A stretch of 64,000 nt of DNA from Caenorhabditis remanei (Eukaryota; Nematoda; Chromadorea; Rhabditida; Rhabditidae). Both the position numbers and the translations under genes were made by a program. The DNA lies in contig NC_071332.1 in assembly GCF_010183535.1 (NCBI RefSeq), positions 15,500,001 to 15,564,000 on the forward strand, written 5' to 3'. The notes beneath the pieces are model-generated. The model was not told the DNA's origin and did not search any database. It saw only the letters and a program-made list of their open reading frames with translations. Positions 55,886 to 64,000 of the stretch are shown here, piece after piece (position 1 is the first letter of the stretch; each line of letters starts with the position of its first letter).

Positions 55886-58314
55886 CTTGACGGGAAGTTT
55901 TCAAAACGAATAGAGGAAAAAAACACTTCTCTGATCAAAAAACAATGCGACGTACAAAATAGATAAGTAAATGAGAAAATGAAAAAAAAAACCAAAAAAA
56001 TTGGAAAAGCCTATGAAAAAAATGTATACTGGAGGGAGTGTAGTCATTTCTGACCATTTTGGGGTTTTCTTAGTATAAGTAAATAGAACTTGTCGAAAAC
56101 CCCCGTTTATTCTCAAAACCCCCGTTTATTCTGAAAACCCCCGTCTATTCTTAAAACCCCCGTCTATTTTTAAAACCCCCGTTAATTCTTAAAACCCCCG
56201 TTAAATCATAAAGAGCCGAAATTAGTTCTAAACTAATAAAATGTACAAATAAAACTGAAATCTTAATTATAAAAAGATTTAGATCCTAACTACCGGATGA
56301 AAAAAGTTCGTTTTTCAACTTTACTCGATATTTCAGTAGGTCAAACGGGGCGGAGCCTAATGGGGTGTGGTATAAAACTCTTAGAATTTTCAGTGTACTA
56401 ACATATCAAAAAATCAGGAAAAACGGATCAGCTTGGCAGATGTGTAACATGGCCTAGTGGCTTGATCGAGACATGTGTCAAAAACAAAATTTTCGCACAC
56501 GTGGAACTTCGAAGTTTCGTAAGTTTTTCTTTTTGGTTCCAAATTTGCTCACTTCGCATCGGCTGTGTTGATGATTTGAAACCGAACAATACTCAAACGT
56601 AACAAATGTAGAAAAATTCTGTTATATTTATTCGGTTTCAATTGTTTAGGTTGGTTTCAGCGTATTCAGAATTTTATTTTTCCTCCTTTATCGAAAAATT
56701 AATAATATTTGCAGCTGTTGAATGAGATATATTAAATTTCAGAATTCTTATTTTTTCACCTTCTTAACATACCACCCGATCCAGAATTTTCCCTTTTCAA
56801 TTTCTGCCCTAAAACCACGAACAACGGATGAGTTGGAACTCACGGCAAAAATAACAAAATTTATTTTTTCTGTCCAGATTTCTCAAATTGAAAAATCTGC
56901 TCCAAAATAAACTTCACGTGAAAAATTTTCTTTTTTCAGATCTTCAATGTTGGTCCAGAATTTGTAACTTGGAAAATCTGCCCTGTCTATTCTTTTATTT
57001 TCTGTCCATTTTTTATATTTTAATAAATCTGCTCCAATTTTTTCACTTAAATATGTGGTTTGTTAAGATAAAAAGGAAGTTGTTGGATTTTGAATATATC
57101 TGCTTTATATTATGTTTTCTAACGGCATAAACACGGGAAAGAAAAGAAAACAATATTAATGGAGTGGTCCAAAAATGCTTGAATTTTTAAAATTTTTCTT
57201 CAATTATCTGTACTTTTGAAATTTCAACCGTCTTATATGTTAGTACCCTAAGAATTCTAAGAATTTCATACCATACCAGATTAGACTCTGCCCCCTTTGA
57301 CCTACCGAAACGATCAATTGAAGTTGAAAAAATGAAAATTTTTCTTTTCAGCTGGTTATTTGTGTTTTTGAAGTATATTTCATCATTTTCTAAAAGTTTC
57401 TAAGGTTTTGAGTCATAATCTGGAAAGTTACAAGAGCTCAAACTTTTTGGCTCGAAAAATTTGAAGAGGTGTCTGTATCTCACTGAAACTCAACCAGAAT
57501 TGTCTGAAAAGTTGTGTGAGTACTACTCTAGCTCTAGAAAACTCAAATCAGAAATATTTTTGATTTTTGTCACCCAGCCATTTTTTACCATGGGGGGTAC
57601 GTTAAAATGCATCAAATTTCGTCACTTTTTGGATCATAACTCGGCTAGACACCCAAATCTGGGGTAAGTCTTTGTTTTTTTCAGATAGCCCACACAAATA
57701 TGTATCTAATCATCATAGATTTACGTCGGACTGCAGTACTTCGACCAACCGAAAAATCCAAAAAACATGAAAAAATAGACAAATTTTTCAAAAAAGTGAT
57801 TTTTTCTATATGATGCAGGACAGTTAGAAAAAAGTTGTTACGTTATAAAATGCACAAAATAAGACTGGCAATCCATTTCTGAAGAGATTTTGATCCTATC
57901 TTTCGAAAGAAAAATTTTCAATTTTCAACTTCAATTGATCGTTTCGGTAGGTCAAAGGGGGCAGAGCCTAATATGGTATGGTATGAAATTCTTAGAATTC
58001 TTAGGGTACTATTATATTGAAAAATCAGCCGAACCGGATCAACTTGGTGCATGTGTAACATGGCCTGGTGGCTTGAGCGAGACATTGTCTCTTACATTTA
58101 AATGCTTGTTAGAAATAGAAAAAAGTTATCAGACCCGGTTTTCGATAAAACTAGGTCAAACTATTGCTAGTTGAACGGTAGCGAAGCGTTTTAGTTTCGA
58201 AATATTGCAGTTGCGAAACATCGAATTGCAAAATGAATTATTTGAAAATACCTTATTCTGGAATAGAGGCCAATAATCTTTCTCAAAGTATGTTTCTATT
58301 AACATTATTCTTAC

Positions 58315-59063
58315 CTCAGCTTTTTTTCTTCTACGACGCTCACGATCCGAAATTCGTTTCTTTTCATTCAATTCTTTCCACTTCTCGGGATTTTCAGCTT
58401 CACGCCTTGTTTTTAAGAACCAGTTGGTAACCTGAAATTACATTTCTGTAATGAACTACTCATGATTTCAAACTCACTGCTCGTAATCCCAACTTGTTGG
58501 CCTCTGCGATTTCTTTTTTCCTTTCTGTCGTTGGATTCGGATTTATTTTGAACTCTTCCTCTAACTTTTTACTGATTTCTTTGTTGATCTTAAGATATTT
58601 TTCATTGTTTTGATCTTTCTTTTGTCGGTATTTCAGAAATCGATTAATCTGAAAACAGTTCAATAATTTGAATAACTTCTTCCAATACTTACTGTTTTAT
58701 TTTTTGTGAGTAGAACTTCCGCTATTTTTCTTTTCATCGGCATTTTCTTTACTTCTTGGGAGTTGCCATCTTTATTTCCGGAACCTTCTTCTTGATCTTC
58801 TTGATGATTTTTGAGTGTTTTCATCATTCTGACCAGTTTCTTTTTCTAAAAATGTTATTTTCCAAAGCGAGTGACTTTAAAAACAAAAATACCTTTGGCA
58901 GAGGCTCTTCATAATTTGAATCGGTTCCGCTATCCTCCTCGCTATCTGAATCAGATGATTCAGAGGTTTCAACATAATCGGAACTATACGCCGACATATT
59001 TGAATCAGATTTAAGCTTTTTGATCGAAGAAGCGGATTCGTTCTCCAGGATCCGAGAAGACAT
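58315..59063 (-). CDS. Multi-homeodomain gene Y, 5' part
   Basis: Exons 58893-59063, 58693-58845, 58478-58648 and 58315-58431, all phase 0; the paralog of 45877-46627. Starts MSSRILENESASSIKKLKSD. Unit one: degenerate helix 1, then KIAEVLLTKNKT/INRFLKYRQKKDQ. Unit two: KKLEEEFKINPNPTTERKKE/VTNWFLKTRREAEN. It ends RERRRRKKAE at a GTAAGA donor. The next acceptor of matching phase is at 50914, after 7.4 kb of inserted elements. Confidence 0.73.
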
Positions 59064-60707
59064 TCTAAATCACTGAGAATCAAATGTTTATTTTTTATTT
59101 ATTGCGACCAGAAGGAAAACATAGAGATACAAAATATTCGAAACGGTACCTCATGAGACTGTTTCGAGTGAAAAAAACAGGGAGGGCCTAGAAATGTAAA
59201 AATCAAGGGAATGTTAAAACGATAAAAGGGAGGGTAGTGAAAACAAACAAAATGACAAGGGGAAGAGAATACCGGGACAAAGGTAATACAGGCAAAAATA
59301 GATATACAGTGCGTCCAATAATGATAGGACCCCCCTGGATTTTGGAGTTCCAGACAAAACCAGAACAGATACAAAAAATCTGTGATGGCCATTCGATTAA
59401 TGACCGATGAAAAATTGTCTATACTTCAATGCATTTCAGCACTATTTTGACATTTTTTGAAATGTTTCTTTAGTCAGATCCAAGAATTCATATCTTGGAC
59501 ACAATTTTTGAAAATAGTAGAATCTGGTCGGAATGGGTTCGAGAACCGGGAGTATAACTTTTCAGAAAATGCATATTTTTACAGATCCATTGCTTATTTT
59601 TATTATAAATGTCTCTATTAATTTAACCAGAAAGTTTCACAATGATACGTGATCTGTGATAAGAGATACTCGTTCCGAAGTTCTGAAGATTTTAGATTGG
59701 TGAAAATTCGAAGGTGGCTAACATTTGCTTTTGGGGTTGAAAACGCCACAATTATTATGAAACTGTTTGAAAACAACAGAAAAAAATCTTTCGATTGATT
59801 TAAAAATGTTTCCAAGAAAAATATTTCTTGAAAATCAACTGAAAATTCGATTTTCCAGGTGGTTCTATCCAAATTGGACGGCTGAAAAAATGATTTTTTG
59901 GTGGTACGCTTATAAGAAAAGTGGTAAAATCATGAAAATTTGGCCGGCAGGGTTTCTTTGTACCCTGAATCGAATGGTCATCACAGATTTTTTGTATCTG
60001 TTCTGGTTTTGTTTGGAACCACAAAATCTAGGGGCGGTTGGGCGCACTGTATTGAAGTGTTTTCAAACATTTTGACACAAAAAACCCAATGACTGCAAGA
60101 GAAAAATAAAACCTTTTTTTTAACTTTCAAACCAAGATCAGGAAAAATCGATTATCGGAAAAACAAACAGTGATAGAAATTTTTCAAAAAAAGTTTTTAT
60201 TGCTGAATACTTTGGCTACCTTTCAAAAAAAAAGTTTTATGCAAAACAGACTTGTTTTAGCTGAGATATAAATGAAAGAACGAAGGGGTGCTCACTTATG
60301 CTCGCTACTGTATATAACAGTAGGTAGAAACAAAAGAGAAAAGAATCAAGAAGCCTACTGTTACAAAAAAAAATGAGGGCGCTAGCGACCTCGGTCGAAG
60401 GGGGCAGTGCGGACAGCGGGGGAGAAAAAGTATAAAACTGTATTTGTTTTTAAATACATTTCCGATAACAAGAAAGGATGTTCGACGTTTGATGTTTTCA
60501 GTTAGAATAATGTAAAATAATAATGAAACTATACTAAAAAGAAAGGTAATCGAGTTCACCAACCCGGTTGGGCATTTCATTTTCGTACTTTTCCTAGTCT
60601 CTCAAAAATTCTATTTTTACCTTGGCGCCTGTCCATTGGCGATTTAAGGAGAGGGGCCGATTCAGTAAAACCAGGGGATGCAACTGATACATGTGTATTT
60701 TTTCAAG
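59064..60707. other. Intergenic region between gene Y and the right-hand gene
   Basis: Duplicate of 46628-48344. Holds the decayed foldback 59307-60049, whose right end is damaged (GGGGCGGTTGGGCGCACTG). The left half of the 45-bp palindrome is deleted at about 60297. Confidence 0.6.
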
Positions 60708-60713
60708 TTTATT
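60708..60713 (-). terminator. Possible distal poly(A) signal of the right-hand homeobox gene
   Basis: AATAAA (minus) about 700 nt after the stop at 61419; the flanking sequence is shared with the 3' ends of the other two genes. Between them is a 120-bp direct repeat (60735-60860, 61040-61165). Confidence 0.35.
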
Positions 60714-61418
60714 AAAAAAACACAGAATAAAACAACAATTGAAGGTACCACGTCATAAAAGATAGGGGTCTGATGATATTGAGAAAAAAAAAATATTGTG
60801 AGCGATAAAATTTACGGAGAATAGGAAGAATTAGGATGGAAGAAAACACATTGGAGGAAGGTTAGTATGAGATAGATGATGATTCAGCCAGACGGCCAAC
60901 CATCAAAGAGCGGAAAGATGAAAGGGTCAAGACAAAGAAATTGTAACTGTGACTCTTACATCAAGCAAAAAGATACAATTCTGTAGGAATTGTATATTCC
61001 TCTCTTAATATTTACAACTTTATTAAGAAACTCCTGAAAATAACAATTGAAGGTACCACATCATGAAAGATAGGGCTCTCATGATATTTAGAAAAAAAAG
61101 TTAAAGGAACATTGTGAGCGATAAAATTTAGAGGAACAGGAAGAATTAGGATGGAAGAAAACATATTGAAGGAAGCCAGGACCATGACGCATCTAAAGAA
61201 CGTAGATAAAGACCCGGAGTTCAAGAATTTTGAGGAGAACACTTCAGAAATAGAAATACCCAAAGAGGGAAAAGTGAAAGACTTGAATAAATCATGAAAA
61301 TTGAATTATGAGTTATCAGAAGCGAGATTAAGACAAGAACAAATTAAAAAAGTAGAGAAAAGATGAGAAGATGGAACTATGGAAATAAAGAAACAAAAAA
61401 TGATAGAATAGAAGATTT

Positions 61419-63997
61419 TCACTCATCTTCTGGCTCTTCTTTAGGTTCCCTCTTAACGACTTTATCGACTTCATCATCATCGTCGCTGTCCCATTCATCT
61501 GAATCCGTAAAAGACTCCTCAGAATCATCTGAATCATCTGAATCGTCTGAATCATCTGAATCATCTGAATCATCTGAATCATCTGAATCACCATCAGATT
61601 CATCTGAATCATCACTGCTTTCTTCTTGCGTGATGGCCTGTCTTTTGGAAGGTTTCTTATTCTGTCGGCGTTTTTTGTTTCCTTTAACCTTTGGGACGTT
61701 TTTTTCTTCAGGGACCTTTTTTCCTCTTTTTCTGTCCATTTGTCTCCTCATGCGGAAGTAACCAAGAGCCTGTTAAAAAAGTTTTAATAGAAGGCGGATA
61801 GTAAGAAAATAGTGTTGTCAAATTATTCAAATATTAAAAAAGCGTTTGTTAGTTCAAAGTGCAGTTGCAATACTATACCCAATTTTGATGTTTTCAAAAT
61901 TGTGTTGCTCATTGCACGCTACTGTAGGTGTATTTTTTCAAAAATAAGAACTTACGATCTTAACTCCTCCTCCTATTCGTTCCGCCACTTCAATAGATGT
62001 TATCACATTATTTTTTAGATACTCTATCTCCATCATCTTCATCTGAGGAGGCAAGCTGTCCACCTCCTGCTTTTCGACGAGATACTTCTTCAAAATACGG
62101 CGTCTTTGTTTGGAGAACCAAGTCCGAACCTGAATCACTTCATTGATGGAACTTTTGAAAGTATCATTAGTTTACTTACATATTGGTTACTGATTTTCAA
62201 TGTTTCGGACAGCTCCCTGATTTTAGAAGACGAAATAGATTGATATTTTTGGAACTCTTCTTCTAAAACTTTCACATTTTGAGGAGTTAGCTTGCGTTGT
62301 TGTCGTTCCGTCCGTAGTTTTTGATTGATGTAGTTGTTTATCTGAAACAAGAGTAATCTATTAATTGTATACATTCAAATTTTGGCTTACCTTGTACCGT
62401 GGCCAGTAAATTTGATTCATCAACACTCCATTTTTTGTTTCTTTGTAATCCGGATTTTCCTCGAGAACCTTCTTAATGATAGGAAGAGCTTCTTCCTCAG
62501 ACAGTGGTGGGTGTGCTCTTGGAACAAGGCGATATTGTTTCTAAAATAAATAATAAGAATTATACGGGAGAATGGCATTCAAACTTGCTTACTTTTGGTG
62601 CTCCTTTTTGCCTTTCTCGCTCTCTCTTCTTTCTCTGTTCTCGAACTCCCGGCTTACTATATTCTCTAGCTTTTTTGATAAAATTGTACACCTGGAAGGA
62701 TGAGTTGTATCTTAAAGTTTTCTATCTCGGAATTCCGAACCTGGGTGCCAGTCAGATTGATTTCTTGCCCCCAGGCTTCACACTGGTCTGTAGTTGGGCG
62801 GTAAAACTCTTCGAACTTTGCTTTCATGAAATTCTTCTGATCTTCATTGAACAAGATTTGTTTTGTAGGGCGTGGGTTCAACTTATTCTGAAAGTAATTC
62901 AGTGAACATTATTCAAAAACTTCTTTTTTTTTAATAAATGAACACACACCAATTGCTCATGTGTTCAGTTTTCTAATTTCGATAAATAAATCGCTTCTAT
63001 TCCAAAATAGAAACTTTAGAAGTTACAAATCTGATGAATATGAAAAAAAAAATCGACACAAATTTCGCTGATAGTCATTTCGCAATTGCGTCATTTAACA
63101 ACTACGACATTTCGCAACCACACCTCATTTGCATATTAGGGTCTGTTGAAAATGTTTAGTGTATCAAAAGCCCTGGGAATATATGTAAAAACAAGAAATA
63201 GATAAAAAGTTTTCTGACCCGATTTTTGACAAAACCTATTGCTTGTTTTATGGTTTTGAAACGTCGTAATTGCGAAACGAATTATTTTAAATTACCCTAT
63301 TCTGGATTAGAACAAATTAATCTTACTCAAAGTATGTTTCTATCAACATCATTCTTACCTGAGCTTTGATTTTCAAACGTTCCTCACGTCCCATAATTCG
63401 TTTCTTTTCATTAATTTTTTCCCATTTCTCGGGATTTCTAACTCTATCTCTTTTGTGTAAGAACCAGAGGGTAACCTGAAATTACATTTCTGTGATGAAC
63501 TACTTATGATTTCAAACTCACTGCTTGTAGTTCCAACGTGTTGGCCTCCGCAATTTCTTTTTTTCTTTCCGTTGTTGGATTCGGATTTACTTTGAACTCT
63601 TCCTCTAACTTTTTACTGATTTCTTTGTTGATTTTAACAAATTTTCCCTTGTTTAGTTCTTTATTTCGTCGATAGTTCAGAAATCGATTAATCTGAAAAA
63701 TATTCAACAATTTGAATAACTTTTTCCAATACTCACTCTTTTCGGCGTTGTTAGAAGAACTTCAGCCATTTTTTTTTTCATTTCTAATGTTGGTCGATCC
63801 GTTTCTTCATAGATTTTTTCCATTGTTTTAAGAGCAACTTTCTTTTGGTGCTCCGTTCTCGGAGGAGCAGGTGCTCTGGTTCGCTTCTTCTTTGGCTTTT
63901 CCAACTTTTTTTTCTTCAATTTTCGGGAATCGCCTTCCTCTCCGGAACCTTCCGACTCTTTTCTGAGAGTTTTGCTCTTTTTGATCAGTTTCTTTTT
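61419..63997 (-). CDS. Multi-homeodomain gene, at least six units, 5' end outside
   Basis: Nine exons seen, all phase 0: 63737-63997, 63522-63692, 63359-63475, 62741-62887, 62593-62691, 62391-62540, 62180-62341, 61956-62129 and 61419-61769; 543 aa in the window. An acceptor (TAG) lies at the very edge, so the gene continues. Each unit is helix 1-2 plus helix 3, and each is split just before the helix-3 core: TTPKR/INRFLNYRRNK, LELQA/VTLWFLHKRDR, LTGTQ/VYNFIKKARE, YWPRYK/INNYINQKLR, ISNQY/VRTWFSKQRRR and GGVKI/ALGYFRMRRQM. The usual Asn51 is absent from all. The tail is basic (KRRQNKKPSKR) then Asp/Ser-rich and ends KREPKEEPEDE. Probably a nuclear regulator; C. elegans is known to have at least one protein with many divergent homeodomains, to which this may be related. 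Confidence 0.85.
61505..61620. repeat. Hexanucleotide-like repeat coding the acidic tail
   Basis: Repeats of GAATCATCT/GAATCGTCT encode (Asp-Asp-Ser)n. The shorter homologous tracts in the other two genes suggest length change by slippage. Confidence 0.7.
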
Positions 63998-64000
63998 CTA

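Larger units (their letters stand above)
54331..56217. mobile_element. 1.9-kb TIR element with ladder repeats (element 2)
   Basis: TIRs of about 220 bp (54331-54560, 55997-56217). Each starts GGCTCTTTATGATTTAACGG and carries about six units of (T/A)AACGGGGGTTTT or AGACGGGGGTTTT. The design matches element 1 (ACTTTATGGTTTAACGGGTG), so the two belong to one superfamily. On the minus strand it has coding remains: an HTH region and a zinc-knuckle-like region. Confidence 0.75.
52247..57035. repeat. Inner pair of about 375-bp inverted repeats
   Basis: 52247-52615 and about 56655-57035 are inverse copies (GGAGCAGATTTATTAAAATA at the outer left). They enclose the CCCGGG-rich block, the coding-like block at 53048 and the element 54331-56217. 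Confidence 0.65.
51909..58092. mobile_element. 6.2-kb composite TIR insertion in gene Y
   Basis: Compared with gene X (45650-45670, GGAACATATTTAAATGCTTG), gene Y is interrupted here. The ends are inverted: GAGACAATCTATGACTGGCTCG on the left, and GGCTTGAGCGAGACATTGTCTC on the right; the match runs about 85 bp. Left flank CATATTTAA and right flank TACATTTAA suggest an imperfect 9-bp target duplication. Parts of the same terminus recur at about 56320-56480 and 57240-57340, so several elements are nested. Confidence 0.6.

Overview
The window is nuclear DNA from a Caenorhabditis-type nematode; the species is not decided. The grounds are serpentine chemoreceptors of the nematode-specific SRW and SRH families, very short introns (45-60 nt) ending in TTTCAG, splice-acceptor-like TTTCCAG sequences directly before several start codons (probable trans-splice sites), AT-rich spacers, and many nested terminal-inverted-repeat (TIR) elements. 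Gene models below were spliced by eye. For the multi-exon models I checked that exon lengths and phases close; nothing was confirmed by transcripts.

Layout. 1-11 kb: a secreted Gly/Gln/Tyr-rich repeat protein (minus), a tRNA-Arg(ACG), three copies of a secreted glycine-rich protein (two minus, one plus; the last two share a divergent promoter), an intact srh receptor gene and two srh fragments. 10.9-15.9 kb: a five-exon cytidine deaminase gene. Its third intron holds a 3.8-kb element with 430-bp, about 99% identical TIRs that carries a captured, decayed exon of a serine carboxypeptidase. 16-18 kb: inverted repeats and a probable two-exon pseudogene. 17.8-41 kb: an srw receptor cluster of six full-length or nearly full-length genes and at least six broken copies or fragments, built by inverted and direct segmental duplication; two unrelated small two-exon genes (151 and 142 aa) lie in or beside it. 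42.5-64 kb: three tandem genes, all minus, coding for proteins with several divergent homeodomains and acidic Asp/Ser tails. The rightmost runs off the window and shows six homeodomain-like units. The middle gene is split by about 7 kb of nested TIR elements, and the left gene is a near copy of parts of the middle one.

How it fits together: the cluster reads as an accessory, fast-evolving chromosome-arm region. Chemoreceptors and divergent homeobox genes both expand here by local duplication, conversion and deletion, while long-TIR elements move in and pick up host exons. Most interesting are the multi-homeodomain array (every unit is cut by a phase-0 intron at the same helix-3 position and none has the usual Asn51), the exon-capturing TIR element in the deaminase intron, and a second TIR element with the same style of G-run subterminal ladder.
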